A stretch of 59,728 nt of DNA from Oscillospiraceae bacterium (GTDB lineage Bacteria > Bacillota > Clostridia > Oscillospirales > Ruminococcaceae), in NCBI GenBank assembly GCA_004557855.1, contig SFFJ01000026.1, forward strand, positions 1 to 59,728, given 5' to 3'. Numbering within the stretch: position 1 is the first letter of the stretch; every line of letters starts with the position of its first letter. The translations under genes and the position numbers were made by a program. The notes beneath the pieces were generated by a model. That model was not told the DNA's origin and searched no databases. It saw only the letters and a program-made list of their open reading frames with translations. This document shows positions 7,978 through 15,839 of this stretch, piece by piece.

Positions 7978-9270
7978 ATGCTGGATATTAAGGTTATTAG
8001 ACAGGACCCCGAACGGGTAAAGGCTGCAATGAAGAGCCGCAACAAGGATATGGATAAGGAGATTGATGAGATCCTTGCCATTGATGTGGAGCGCCGCGCC
8101 ATCAATGTGGCGGTGGATAACATGAAGGCCGAGCAGAACCGGGTCTCCAAGCTGATCCCGCAGTATAAGAAGGAGGGCAAGGACGTTGCCCCCATTCTGG
8201 CGGAGATGAAGGAGCTTTCCGATAAGATCACCGAGGACGGCGCCAAGCTGGCCGAGCTGGAGGAAAAGCAGGATGTCATTATCCACGCCATCCCCAATAT
8301 CCCCCACGAGAGCGTGCCGATCGGCAAGGACGACAGCGAGAATGTGGAGCTGCGCCGCTGGGGAGAGCCGACCCATTTTGATTATGAGCCGCTGCCCCAC
8401 TGGGACCTGGGCGCCGACCTCGGCATCCTGGACCCGGAAACGGCCGCCAAGGTGACCGGCAAGCGGTTCCATTTCTACCGGGGACTGGGCTGCCGGTTGG
8501 AGCGCAGTATCATTGCGTTCTTTATGGATACCCACAGCGCCCACGGCTACACCGAGATTTTCCCGCCCTTCATCGCCAATAAGGACAGCATGACCGGCAC
8601 CGGGCAACTGCCCAAATTCGCCGAGGATATGTATAAGCTGGAAGGGCTGGATTATTATCTGATCCCCACCGCCGAGGTACCGGTGACCAATATGTACCGC
8701 GGCGACATCATTGACGGCAGCAAGCTGCCGATGAGCTTCTGCGCCTATTCCGCCTGCTTCCGCGGCGAGGCGGGCAGCGCCGGGCGGGATACCCGCGGCC
8801 TGATCCGTCAGCATCAGTTCAACAAGGTGGAACTGGTGAAATTTACCAAACCCGAGGAAAGCTATGCCGAGCTGGAAAAGCTGACCCATGACGCCGAGCG
8901 TGTACTGCAGCTGCTGGGCCTGCCCTACCGTGTGGTGGTGCTTTCCACCGGCGATTTGGGCTTCTCCAGCGCCAAGACCTATGATATCGAGGTGTGGATG
9001 CCGAGCTACGGCCGCTATGTGGAAATTTCTTCTTGCAGCGACTTTGAGGATTTCCAGGCACGCCGGGCGTCCATCCGCTACAAGGAGACCCCCAAGGACA
9101 AGGCCAGACTGGTGCACACCCTGAACGGCAGCGGCGTGGCGGTGGGTCGTACCGTGGCGGCCATCATGGAGAACTACCAGAACCCGGACGGCAGCATTAC
9201 CGTGCCGGAGGTGCTGCGCCCCTACATGGGCTGCGACCGCATCACCAAGCAGGATACGGGGATGCTGTAA
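7978..9270 (+). CDS. serS: Seryl-tRNA synthetase
   Basis: Class IIa aminoacyl-tRNA synthetase charging tRNA-Ser, 430 residues, the normal length. The N-terminal two-helix coiled coil that contacts the tRNA long arm spans about residues 25-110. Motif 2 is FRGEAGSAGRDTRGLIRQHQ and motif 3 is GSGVAVGRTVAAIMENYQNP. The ATG has GAAGGAAA upstream. serS has its own promoter and terminator, so it is probably monocistronic. A serS gene near the origin is common in Firmicutes. Confidence 0.98.
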   Translation: MLDIKVIRQDPERVKAAMKSRNKDMDKEIDEILAIDVERRAINVAVDNMKAEQNRVSKLIPQYKKEGKDVAPILAEMKELSDKITEDGAKLAELEEKQDVIIHAIPNIPHESVPIGKDDSENVELRRWGEPTHFDYEPLPHWDLGADLGILDPETAAKVTGKRFHFYRGLGCRLERSIIAFFMDTHSAHGYTEIFPPFIANKDSMTGTGQLPKFAEDMYKLEGLDYYLIPTAEVPVTNMYRGDIIDGSKLPMSFCAYSACFRGEAGSAGRDTRGLIRQHQFNKVELVKFTKPEESYAELEKLTHDAERVLQLLGLPYRVVVLSTGDLGFSSAKTYDIEVWMPSYGRYVEISSCSDFEDFQARRASIRYKETPKDKARLVHTLNGSGVAVGRTVAAIMENYQNPDGSITVPEVLRPYMGCDRITKQDTGML

Positions 9271-9281
9271 AACCAAAGACC

Positions 9282-9320
9282 GAAACGGAGCAGTCGGCGA
9301 TGAGCCGGCTGTTTCTTTTT
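9282..9320 (+). terminator. Terminator of serS
   Basis: CAGTCGGC-GATGA-GCCGGCTG (one wobble pair), inside a GAAAC/GTTTC extension, followed by TTTCTTTTT. Confidence 0.8.
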
Positions 9321-9330
9321 GGGGGGTTGG

Positions 9331-10008
9331 TTTGCAGTTGCCCATCGGCGGTGCTGCTTGGTAGTCGCCTGTGGCGGATATTCGTGAAACAGTTTGCAGG
9401 CGCCTGGCGGCGGGGCAGGGTTTTTTAGAAAACCCAGTTTGTACGGCTCGCCGCCGTGGCGTTCCTTTTACTCGTGTAAAAGGAACCAAAACACGCTTGG
9501 GGCGCTGCCCCAAGACCCCTGTCGCTGGCTGTGCTGCATCTGCCCTTTCCCCCCACCCCCTTTCCCGATGGCGGGAAAGGGGCCCGGATGGGCTGAAAAA
9601 ATCAAGGCGGCAGTTCGGCGCTCGGGGTATGTTAGGGCTTGCGGAGAGTCAAGCCGCTGACCCATGGTTATGGTTAGCGGGGCTATCAGTTTGCAGGAAA
9701 AGGGAGGGCGTTCCCCTCCCCCGAAGCGGGGGAGGCTGGGAGGTGGCAGATACATCTGCGATACCTTATTGAGCCCATCTGCGTGCAGTACGGAAGGCTT
9801 TTTCGTAGAAAAACGCCTTTCGTATCCAGCGCAGCAGGGCGAAAGAAAGGGGTTTGTCAAGGGGGAATCTGTCCCCCTTGACCGTGTTTTGCTGACTTTT
9901 GCACGAACAAAAGTCAGCCCCCGCCGGTAGGCGTACCAATTAAGCCTTCTAAATAACTTGCCCCACCGGAGGTGATAGCAAACTTTTTCATGAACGCCCC
10001 GGCGGCGG
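9331..10008. repeat. Large mosaic intergenic element E3
   Basis: A nearly complete copy between serS and the aromatic cluster. The left end holds GGGTTTTTTAGAAAACCC, a TTTT/AAAA hairpin with GTTCC/GGAAC arms (about 9463-9488), and the CCTTTCCCG/CGGGAAAGG hairpin. A block at 9650-9770 is shared with 155-300. The long slot near 9796-9835 has a stem based on ACGGAAGGC/GCCTTTCGT. A second TTTTG hairpin with GCTGAC/GTCAGC arms is near 9891-9918. The right end (9920-10008) is the inverted end. No coding potential was recognised. Confidence 0.85.
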
Positions 10009-10049
10009 GCGGGGGCGGGGAGATATTTTTCCGCTGGGGAGATTATCCC

Positions 10050-10078
10050 TTGCCTAAATGGCGTCGGGGTGGTAATCT
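10050..10078 (+). promoter_or_regulatory. Possible promoter of the aromatic cluster
   Basis: TTGCCT and TAATCT with a 17-base spacer, about 35 bases before the DAHP synthase start. The match is weak. Confidence 0.4.
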
Positions 10079-10112
10079 TGTAGAAGAAAACCGCTGATGC
10101 AAGGAGAAAAGC

Positions 10113-10946
10113 ATGAACCGTTATCCCTATGACGAAAAAGCACTGGAAAAGGAATATCCGCTGGCGGCGCGCTGCGCCCGTCCGGAGGGCAGTATCATTG
10201 CCGTGGGCGATGTGAGGATCGGGCCGGGGACGCTGACGCTGATTGCGGGGCCGTGTGCCGTGGAAAGCCGGGAGCAGCTGTTCACCACCGCTGCTGCCGT
10301 AAAAGCGGCCGGCGCTGCTATCCTGCGGGGCGGCACCTACAAGCCCCGGACCTCTCCCTATGCCTTTGCGGGGCTGGGGGAGGAGGGACTGCGCCTTTTG
10401 GCGGAGGCCGGACGGGAATTTCACATCCCGGTGGTGAGCGAGATCACCTCGGCGGAGCTGCTGCCGCTTTTTGACGGGATCGATATGCTGCAGGTGGGCG
10501 CGCGGAATATGCAGAACTATGCGCTGCTGCAGGCGCTGGGGCGCCAGAAAAAGCCGGTGCTGCTCAAGCGCGGGTTGGCGGCGACCTATGAGGAATGGAT
10601 GGCCTCGGCGGAGTACATCCTGCGGGAGGGGAACCCCAACGTGGTCTTGTGCGAAAGGGGCATCCGCAGCTACCAAAGCGGCACCCGCGGCACGCTGGAC
10701 CTGGCGGCGGTGCCGGTGATGCAGAGCCTGACCCATCTGCCGGTGCTGGTGGACCCCAGCCATGCGGCGGGGGTATCGGAATGGGTATCTGCGCTGGGGC
10801 GGGCGGCGGTGGCTGCCGGCGCCGACGGACTGATGGTGGAGGTACACCCGGAGCCGGGTCGGGCCTTGAGCGACGGGCAGCAGGCGCTGCTGCCGGAGGA
10901 ATTTGCACAGCTGGCGGAGGATGCCCGGCGGATCGCCGGGCGGTAA
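10113..10946 (+). CDS. aroF: 3-deoxy-7-phosphoheptulonate synthase (DAHP synthase, AroA-beta/KDO8P-like type)
   Basis: Catalyses the first shikimate-pathway step, phosphoenolpyruvate plus erythrose 4-phosphate to DAHP. The 277-residue protein shows IAGPCAVESREQ near residue 46, RGGTYKPRTSPY near 72, QVGARNMQNY near 130, LLKRGLAAT near 150 and DPSHAAG near 215. These are active-site blocks of the type I-beta family. It starts almost at the catalytic barrel, so the N-terminal ferredoxin-like regulatory domain of some relatives and a fused chorismate mutase are both absent. Feedback control through such a domain is therefore not expected. AAGGAG precedes the ATG. Confidence 0.95.
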   Translation: MNRYPYDEKALEKEYPLAARCARPEGSIIAVGDVRIGPGTLTLIAGPCAVESREQLFTTAAAVKAAGAAILRGGTYKPRTSPYAFAGLGEEGLRLLAEAGREFHIPVVSEITSAELLPLFDGIDMLQVGARNMQNYALLQALGRQKKPVLLKRGLAATYEEWMASAEYILREGNPNVVLCERGIRSYQSGTRGTLDLAAVPVMQSLTHLPVLVDPSHAAGVSEWVSALGRAAVAAGADGLMVEVHPEPGRALSDGQQALLPEEFAQLAEDARRIAGR

Positions 10947-10963
10947 GCCGCAGGGATGGTACA

Positions 10964-11073
10964 GGGGGCAAAATACGGGCCGCAGGCCCGGCGATGCTTC
11001 GCATCGCCGAAGCGGGCTTCGCCCGCTTGCCCGCCGCCGTGCGGCGGGCGGCCTGCGGCCCGTATTTTGCCCC
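10964..11073. repeat. Cloverleaf repeat C2
   Basis: The longest outer arm of the family, about 24 bp, running from GGGGCAAAATACGGG into GGCCGCAGGCC, with its perfect complement at 11050-11073. Inside are stems CGGCGATGC (loop TTC), AAGCGGGC (loop TTC) and GCCCGCCGC (loop CGT). It lies between DAHP synthase and EPSP synthase. Confidence 0.95.
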
Positions 11074-11094
11074 TTGCAGGTGCTGGGTGCAGGC

Positions 11095-11176
11095 GGGGCG
11101 CAGCCCCACCCGCCGGAACGGCGGGTTCTGCGGCCTGCGGCCGCAGCGGCGGCGGAGCCGCCGGGGGCTGCGCCCC
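11095..11176. repeat. Cloverleaf repeat C3 (GGGGCGCAGCCCC arm type)
   Basis: Arms GGGGCGCAGCCCC and GGGGCTGCGCCCC enclose stems ACCCGCCG (loop GAA), CTGCGGCC (loop TGC) and CGGCGGC (loop GGA). It sits 21 bp after C2 with the second arm type, so the two are neighbours rather than a duplication. Confidence 0.9.
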
Positions 11177-11223
11177 GGGCCCGCCCTCTGCAGGGGGCTG
11201 CCGAGGAAGGAGCAAAGCGGAAG

Positions 11224-12474
11224 ATGGAAAAAACGATAAAGCCGGGCAGAGCTCCCCGGGCGGTAACGGTGCCGCTTTCCAAATCGGAGGGGCACAGGGC
11301 GCTGATCCTGGCGGCGCTGGCAGAGGGAGAGACCCTGCTGCCGCCCCTGCCCCCCTCCGGGGACCTGCGGGCGACGATGGATTGCCTGCGAAAAATGGGC
11401 GCCGGCCTGACCGAAACGGCGGAGGGATTGTGCATCCGCCCGATTTGCCGAACCGGCGAAAGCACCGCTGCCCCCATCCGGCCGGACTGCGGAGAAAGCG
11501 GCAGCACCCTGCGCTTTTTGCTGCCGGTGGCGGCGGCCATGGGGATAAATGCCGTTTTTACCGGGAAAGGGCGGCTGCCGCAGCGTCCCGTCGGGGAGCT
11601 GCTGGCGGCGATGGAGCAGAACGGCGTCACCGCCGAGGTGCGGCAGGAGCCGTGGGAAATAGCGGTGACCGGAACGCTGACGCCCGGGGTTTTCCGCCTG
11701 CCCGGAAAGGTGAGCTCGCAGTATGTCAGCGGGCTGCTGCTGGCGCTGCCGCTGCTGGCAGGTGAAAGTGAGATCGTGGTATGCGGCGGGCTGGAGTCGG
11801 CGGGCTATGCCGAAATGACCGCCGAAATGGTGCGTCGCTTTGGCGTAAATTGGGAAAAAACAGCGACCGGGTGGCATCTGCCCGGCGGTGAACAGTATAA
11901 AAGCCCCGGCAGGGTCGCCCTTGGCGGGGACTGGAGCCATGCGGCCTTTTGGCTGGTGGCGGGGTGCCTTGCCGGCCCCGTAACGGTGGCCGGATTGGAC
12001 TTGCAGACCCATCAGCCCGACCGTACGATGGTGGAACTGCTGCGGCAAATGGGCGGAAAGCCGGAGCAAACCCCGGCGGGGATTACGGTGTGGCCGGGCA
12101 GGCTGCACGGCATCACGGCGGACGTGAGCGGCTGCCCCGACCTGCTGCCGCCGCTGGCGGTGGCGATGGCATTTGCCGAAGGCGAAAGCCGGCTGACCGG
12201 GGCGGCGCGGCTGCGCCTGAAGGAAAGCGACCGGCTTTCCGGGATGGCGGGGCTGCTGCGGGCGCTGGGCGGCACGGTGACGGAATGCCCGGATGGGCTG
12301 ATCATTGCGGGCGGGGGACTACGGGGCGGCATGGCCGACCCCTGCGGCGACCACCGGCTGGCGATGGCGGCGGCGGTGGCAGGGCTGGCCTGCCGGGAGC
12401 CGGTGACGGTGACCGACGCCGAATGTGTGGAAAAATCCTACCCGGAGTGGTGGGCGGAGCTGGAGAAGCGATAA
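11224..12474 (+). CDS. aroA: 3-phosphoshikimate 1-carboxyvinyltransferase (EPSP synthase)
   Basis: Transfers the enolpyruvyl group of phosphoenolpyruvate to shikimate 3-phosphate, the sixth shikimate step. The 416-residue protein has the substrate-binding LSKSEGHRALI near residue 18, DCGESGSTLRFLLP near 90, SSQYVSGLLLALPLL near 165, GDWSHAAFW near 235, RLKESDRL near 335 and GDHRLAMA near 380. The GESGSTLRF form replaces the GNAGTAMR of the enterobacterial enzyme and is typical of many clostridial enzymes. The start is the ATG at 11224 with AAGGAG 11 bases upstream; earlier in-frame codons fall inside repeat C3. Confidence 0.96.
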   Translation: MEKTIKPGRAPRAVTVPLSKSEGHRALILAALAEGETLLPPLPPSGDLRATMDCLRKMGAGLTETAEGLCIRPICRTGESTAAPIRPDCGESGSTLRFLLPVAAAMGINAVFTGKGRLPQRPVGELLAAMEQNGVTAEVRQEPWEIAVTGTLTPGVFRLPGKVSSQYVSGLLLALPLLAGESEIVVCGGLESAGYAEMTAEMVRRFGVNWEKTATGWHLPGGEQYKSPGRVALGGDWSHAAFWLVAGCLAGPVTVAGLDLQTHQPDRTMVELLRQMGGKPEQTPAGITVWPGRLHGITADVSGCPDLLPPLAVAMAFAEGESRLTGAARLRLKESDRLSGMAGLLRALGGTVTECPDGLIIAGGGLRGGMADPCGDHRLAMAAAVAGLACREPVTVTDAECVEKSYPEWWAELEKR

Positions 12475-12504
12475 CGGGCAGGGGCCTGCAAAGGGGGAGA
12501 GCTG

Positions 12505-12591
12505 CGGGCCGCAGGCCCGGCGATGCTTCGCATCGCCGAAGCGGGCTTCGCCCGCTTGCCCGCCGCCGGGCGGCGGGCGGCCTGCGGCCCG
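12505..12591. repeat. Cloverleaf repeat C4
   Basis: Arms CGGGCCGCAGGCC and GGCCTGCGGCCCG; stems CGGCGATGC (loop TTC), AAGCGGGC (loop TTC) and GCCCGCCGC (loop CGG). Close sister of C2. Flanked by GGGGCCTGCA and TGCAGGGGCC, themselves inverted. Confidence 0.95.
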
Positions 12592-12661
12592 ATCCCGCCC
12601 CCTGCAGGGGCCCGAACGGAGCGCATCATAAAAGAGCCGAAACAGAGAGGAGTGGCAGCGG

Positions 12662-13735
12662 ATGATGGAATACCACGGCAGGCGGCTGGAGCTGCGGATG
12701 CAGGGCGAAAGCCACAGCCCGGAAATGCGGGTGACGGTGACGGGGCTTCCGGCGGGAGAGCCGGCGGAGCTTGAACCCATGCGGGCGCTGCTGGCACGGC
12801 GCAGACCGGGGCAAAGCGACCTCACAACGGGACGGCGGGAAACGGATGAGCCGGAGCTCCTGTGTGGGGTGCGGGACGGCGTGCTGACCGGGGAACCAGT
12901 GGTCATTCGCTTTTGGAACGAGGACTGCCGGCCGGAGGATTACGCTGCCATGCAGACGGTGCCGCGGCCCGGCCACGCCGATTATACCCAGTATCTGCAA
13001 AGCGGGCGCATCCCGGCGGGGGGCGGCGCGCTGGGCGGCCGCATGACGCTGCTGCTGTGCGCGGCGGGCGGCCTTGTGCTGGGGCTGCTGAAAAAACGGG
13101 GCATCACCGTGGCGGGACGGCTGCTGGCGGTGGGCGGCGTGCGGGATGTGCCGCTGCCGCTTTGGCCGGAGGCGGGGCGGCTGGAAGCCCTTGCGGCGCA
13201 GCCGCTGCCGGTATGGAGCAAGGAACTGATCCCCGAAATGGAGAGGGAGATTTGTGCGGCCCGTGCGGCGGGGGATTCCGTCGGCGGGGTGATAGAGTGC
13301 GTGGCGCTGGGGCTGCCCGGCGGGCTGGGCGCCCCCCGGTTCGAGGGAGTGACCAACCGTCTGGCGGCGGCGCTGTTTGCCATCCCCGGCGTAAAAGGGG
13401 TGGAGTTCGGGGACGGCTTTGCCGGGGCTGCGCTGCGCGGCAGCGGGCAGAATGATGCGTTTATTCTGCGGGACGGGTGCATCCGGACCGAAACGAACCA
13501 CGCCGGTGGGGTACTGGGGGGCATCACCACGGGGATGCCGCTGGTGGTGCGGCTGGCGATGAAGCCGACCCCCAGTATTGCGGCGGCGCAGCGGAGCATT
13601 GACCTGAAAACGATGCAGTCGGTCAGCCTTTCGGTAGGCGGACGGCACGACCCCTGCATAGCGGTGCGGGCGGTGCCGGCGGCGGAGGCTGCAACGGCGC
13701 TGGTGCTGTGGGATCTGCTGTCGGAGGAGGAATAA
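12662..13735 (+). CDS. aroC: Chorismate synthase
   Basis: Forms chorismate from EPSP with reduced FMN. The 357-residue protein has the catalytic-histidine motif GESHSP at residues 15-20, RPGHADYTQYLQSGR near 100 (canonical RPGHAD), NHAGGVLGGITTGMP near 278 and the C-terminal signature GRHDPCIAVRAVP. AGAGAGGAG precedes the start; a second in-frame ATG follows directly. It is the third gene of the aromatic run, with a cloverleaf repeat in the spacer on each side. Confidence 0.97.
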   Translation: MMEYHGRRLELRMQGESHSPEMRVTVTGLPAGEPAELEPMRALLARRRPGQSDLTTGRRETDEPELLCGVRDGVLTGEPVVIRFWNEDCRPEDYAAMQTVPRPGHADYTQYLQSGRIPAGGGALGGRMTLLLCAAGGLVLGLLKKRGITVAGRLLAVGGVRDVPLPLWPEAGRLEALAAQPLPVWSKELIPEMEREICAARAAGDSVGGVIECVALGLPGGLGAPRFEGVTNRLAAALFAIPGVKGVEFGDGFAGAALRGSGQNDAFILRDGCIRTETNHAGGVLGGITTGMPLVVRLAMKPTPSIAAAQRSIDLKTMQSVSLSVGGRHDPCIAVRAVPAAEAATALVLWDLLSEEE

Positions 13736-13750
13736 CCGGCGGGGAGGGGA

Positions 13751-13854
13751 GGGCGGCCCGCAGGGCCGGCGCTGCTGCCGCAGCGCCGTAGGCGGCCTTC
13801 GGCCGCCCCGCCCCCGCCCGCCGCAGGCGAGCGGGGGCGCCCTGCGGGCCGCCC
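13751..13854. repeat. Cloverleaf repeat C5
   Basis: Arms GGGCGGCCCGCAGGG and CCCTGCGGGCCGCCC. Stems are CGGCGCTGC (loop TGCC), GGCGGCC (loop TTC) and CGCCCCCGC, the last carrying a nested CGCC-GCA-GGCG hairpin. Confidence 0.9.
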
Positions 13855-13971
13855 GGTCTCTGCACAACCCCGCGGAAGGCAAAAGCCGGAGGGCCTGCGG
13901 GATGCAGAACCCCGGATAAGCGCCCCGACCGGCGCCGCACAAACTCAAGGAACAGAAAGCGAGGAAACCAA

Positions 13972-14256
13972 ATGGAGCTGCAAGAGTTGCGAAACGAGAT
14001 CAACCGGATAGACGACGAAATGCTGGCGCTGCTGGGGCAGCGGCTGGCGGTCTGCCGTTCCATCGCGGAGTATAAGCGGGCAAACGGCCTGCCGGTGCGG
14101 GATGCCGCCCGGGAGACCGAAAAGCTGCACATGGCGATGGAAAAGGGCGGCGCAGCCGGTCAGCGGCTGGCGGCGCTTTTAATGACGCTGGGGCGCGAGG
14201 AGCAGGAGCGCATGATGGCAGGGGAGCAGCCGCAACAGGATAGGAGGGCTTTATGA
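13972..14256 (+). CDS. Chorismate mutase, AroQ type
   Basis: A 94-residue all-helical chorismate mutase converting chorismate to prephenate. It shows the family pattern LRNEINRIDDEMLALLGQRL, then IAEYKRANGLPVRDAARE. No dehydratase or dehydrogenase domain is attached, and no tyrA or pheA gene is in the window. It is the fourth aromatic gene and its stop overlaps the start of the next gene in ATGA, so the two are probably co-translated. GAGGAAA precedes the ATG. Confidence 0.92.
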   Translation: MELQELRNEINRIDDEMLALLGQRLAVCRSIAEYKRANGLPVRDAARETEKLHMAMEKGGAAGQRLAALLMTLGREEQERMMAGEQPQQDRRAL

Positions 14257-14492
14257 ATTGTCCGTATTGCAAAAATGAGATGGCACCCGGCTATATCCCA
14301 AATGGAGGGCAGCCGGTTCAGTGGCTCCCGGAGGGACGAAGGCCGTCCCCGCTTTCCTTTTCGGTAGCGGAGGCGGGAGTCCCCTTAAGGAATACCTTTT
14401 CGCCATGGAAGGCAAACGGGTATAAGGCAGCCGCATACTACTGCAAAGGGTGCGGTATCGTGCTGGCGCCGGTAGCGGCAGAGGGCAGGTAA
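14253..14492 (+). CDS. Small zinc-ribbon-like protein (DUF6487 type)
   Basis: A 79-residue protein with an N-terminal CPYC pair (residues 3-6) and a C-terminal CKGCG pair (near 69), consistent with one bound zinc. Between them are a PVQWLP motif and an aromatic-poor linker, the pattern I associate with PF20097. Its start overlaps the chorismate mutase stop. The function is unknown; co-translation with a shikimate enzyme may be only operonic. Confidence 0.8.
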   Translation: MNCPYCKNEMAPGYIPNGGQPVQWLPEGRRPSPLSFSVAEAGVPLRNTFSPWKANGYKAAAYYCKGCGIVLAPVAAEGR

Positions 14493-14504
14493 ACCTGCCC
14501 TTTT
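14483..14504 (+). terminator. Terminator of the aromatic cluster
   Basis: GGCAGG-TAAA-CCTGCC followed by CTTTT. The loop contains the stop codon of the zinc-ribbon gene, so the last codons are part of the terminator. Confidence 0.7.
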
Positions 14505-14579
14505 CCGGGCTTGGGCCGCATTATTATACTAATTGTAGAATTCATGTGAAAATATACCGCAATAGCGGCAAAAAAGACG

Positions 14580-14625
14580 CACGTGCTTTCGGCAGGGCCG
14601 GGAGTGCGTGCGCTTTTGCTTTTTT
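14580..14625. terminator. Terminator hairpin between convergent units
   Basis: A 14-bp stem with several G-U pairs (CACGTGCTTTCGGC with GCCGGGAGTGCGTG) and loop AGG. It is followed by a T-run on the plus strand and preceded by an A-run, so it could also serve the minus-strand gene cluster that ends at 14766. Confidence 0.65.
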
Positions 14626-14646
14626 GGGGTGGTGCAGGGGGAGGGC

Positions 14647-14735
14647 GCGGGCCGCAGGCCCGGCGGTGCTCCGCACCGCCGAAACGGGCTTCGCCCGTTT
14701 GCCCGCCGTGCAGCGGCGGGCGGCCTGCGGCCCGC
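14647..14735. repeat. Cloverleaf repeat C6
   Basis: Arms GCGGGCCGCAGGCC and GGCCTGCGGCCCGC; stems CGGCGGTGC (loop TCC), AAACGGGC (loop TTC) and GCCCGCCG (loop TGCAG). Flanked by TGCAGGGGGAGGGC and CCCCGCCCTGCA. Confidence 0.95.
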
Positions 14736-14765
14736 ACCCCCGCCCTGCAAAAACCGACGGGCAGG

Positions 14766-15101
14766 CTAAAAAAGCAGGATATACAAAAGCGCCCAGATCA
14801 GCTCACGGTCGGCACGGCAGCGCAGCAGGAAGGCCAGCACCACAAGAATGAGAAGCGTCTCCTGATCGAGGGCGGGACGGCGTGCGGGGACGGGCGCCTG
14901 CGGCGGCACAGCGGCCCGCTGCGGGGGAGCACCCTCCGGGGGTGCGGCAGGCGGCGGGGCGTCCCCTGCGGGAGCCTGCGGAGCAGGCGGGGGCGGTGGT
15001 GCAGCAGGTGCAGCCCGCCGGGCGGCCTCCCGGGACTGCTGCTCGGCACGGCGGCAAAGGTCATCAAAGCGGGTGCGGTCTTCCGGCATCCATTGCGGCA
15101 T
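14766..15101 (-). CDS. Unrecognised small protein with proline-rich linker and C-terminal membrane segment
   Basis: A 111-residue protein: a charged N-terminal segment (DRTRFDDLCRRAEQQSREAA), a long Ala/Pro-rich stretch (about residues 28-78), and a hydrophobic C-terminus (LLILVVLAFLLRCR and LIWALLYILLF) that could span or re-enter the membrane. AAAGGAGG lies 8 bases before the ATG. It is the last of three small minus-strand genes with good ribosome sites (16106 to 14766), likely one transcript. I do not recognise the family. The low-complexity linker makes homology searches hard. Confidence 0.75.
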   Translation of the reverse strand: MPQWMPEDRTRFDDLCRRAEQQSREAARRAAPAAPPPPPAPQAPAGDAPPPAAPPEGAPPQRAAVPPQAPVPARRPALDQETLLILVVLAFLLRCRADRELIWALLYILLF

Positions 15102-15152
15102 GGCAGGGGCCTCCTTTCGGGCGGGATGGGGGACAAAAAGACCCCGGCGGCA

Positions 15153-15548
15153 TCAACCGGCGGGGGGCTTATCCTCCAGCAGGGGCAGCAGCCGGATAAT
15201 GCGCAGGAGTTGGGCGGCCTCCTCCACCTTTTTGCGGCGGTGTTCCCCGCAGAAGGGCTGCAGCGCCATCAGCAGCCGGGTGTTGCGGTCGGGGGCGGAA
15301 AGGGAGGAGACGACCTGTGCGATGCGCCCCAGCAGCGCAGGGTCAATGGCGGGGGCGGCGGTGCTGCCGCTGCTTTTGCCGTCTGGCAGGCCGAATAGGG
15401 CGGAAAGGTCGGGGGCGGGGGAGGGTTCACCGGAGGGCTGCTGCGGTGGGGGCTGTCCCAACCCGAGACCTGCGGCCAGCTCCCCGAGCCGGGAAAGGGC
15501 CTGCGGGTCGGAGAGGAGCTGTTCCAGCCGCTCGCTGAAGTCATCCAT
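15153..15548 (-). CDS. Unrecognised small helical protein
   Basis: A 131-residue protein starting MDDFSERLEQLLSDPQALSR, then LGELAAGLGL. A Pro/Ser-rich linker (about residues 32-60) leads to a helical C-terminal half (LLGRIAQVVSSL ... RKKVEEAAQLLRIIRLLPLL). The ATG at 15548 has GGAGGAAC upstream and is preferred to an ATG five codons earlier. Similar N-termini occur in uncharacterised clostridial proteins as I recall them, but I cannot name a domain. It belongs with the genes on either side. Confidence 0.75.
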   Translation of the reverse strand: MDDFSERLEQLLSDPQALSRLGELAAGLGLGQPPPQQPSGEPSPAPDLSALFGLPDGKSSGSTAAPAIDPALLGRIAQVVSSLSAPDRNTRLLMALQPFCGEHRRKKVEEAAQLLRIIRLLPLLEDKPPAG

Positions 15549-15600
15549 TTTGGTTCCTCCCATCGGTGGATTGGGGTGGGGTAGAGCCCCGGTAGGGCGC

Positions 15601-15690
15601 GGGCCCGCAGGGCCGGCGCTGCTGCGCAGCGCCGCGGGGCGGCCTCCGGCCGCCCGAAACCGCCCGGAGGGCGGTTTGCCCTGCGGGCCC
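15601..15690. repeat. Cloverleaf repeat C7
   Basis: Arms GGGCCCGCAGGGC and GCCCTGCGGGCCC; stems CGGCGCTGC (loop TGC), GGGCGGCC (loop TCC) and AAACCGCCC (loop GGA). The arm differs by a base-pair swap from the common GGGCCGCAGGCC form. Confidence 0.92.
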
Positions 15691-15734
15691 TACCCCGGCG
15701 CCTTGCAGCGGGTAGGGCAGATGCAGGGGGCGGG

Positions 15735-15821
15735 GCGGGCCGCAGGCCCGCCGGCGCGCAGCGCCGGCGATACGGGCGAAGCCCGTATGTTTCGGCGAAG
15801 CCGAAACGGCCTGTGGCCCGC
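15735..15821. repeat. Cloverleaf repeat C8
   Basis: Arms GCGGGCCGCAGGCC and GGCCTGTGGCCCGC (one G-T wobble); stems CGCCGGCGC (loop GCA), ATACGGGC (loop GAA) and GTTTCGGC (loop GAA). It lies 44 bp from C7, inside the small-protein cluster. Confidence 0.95.
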
Positions 15822-15839
15822 ATCCAGATGGCGCAGCGG

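Noticed and set aside
9331..10008. Integron-type attC sites as an explanation of the variable hairpins
   Set aside because: The hairpins lack the attC core sites and extrahelical bases, and there are no cassette genes or integrase in the window.
10964..11073. Cloverleaf repeat as a tRNA or tRNA-like gene
   Set aside because: Despite a cloverleaf layout there is no D/T-loop consensus, anticodon-loop geometry or CCA; loops are three bases and stems eight to ten.
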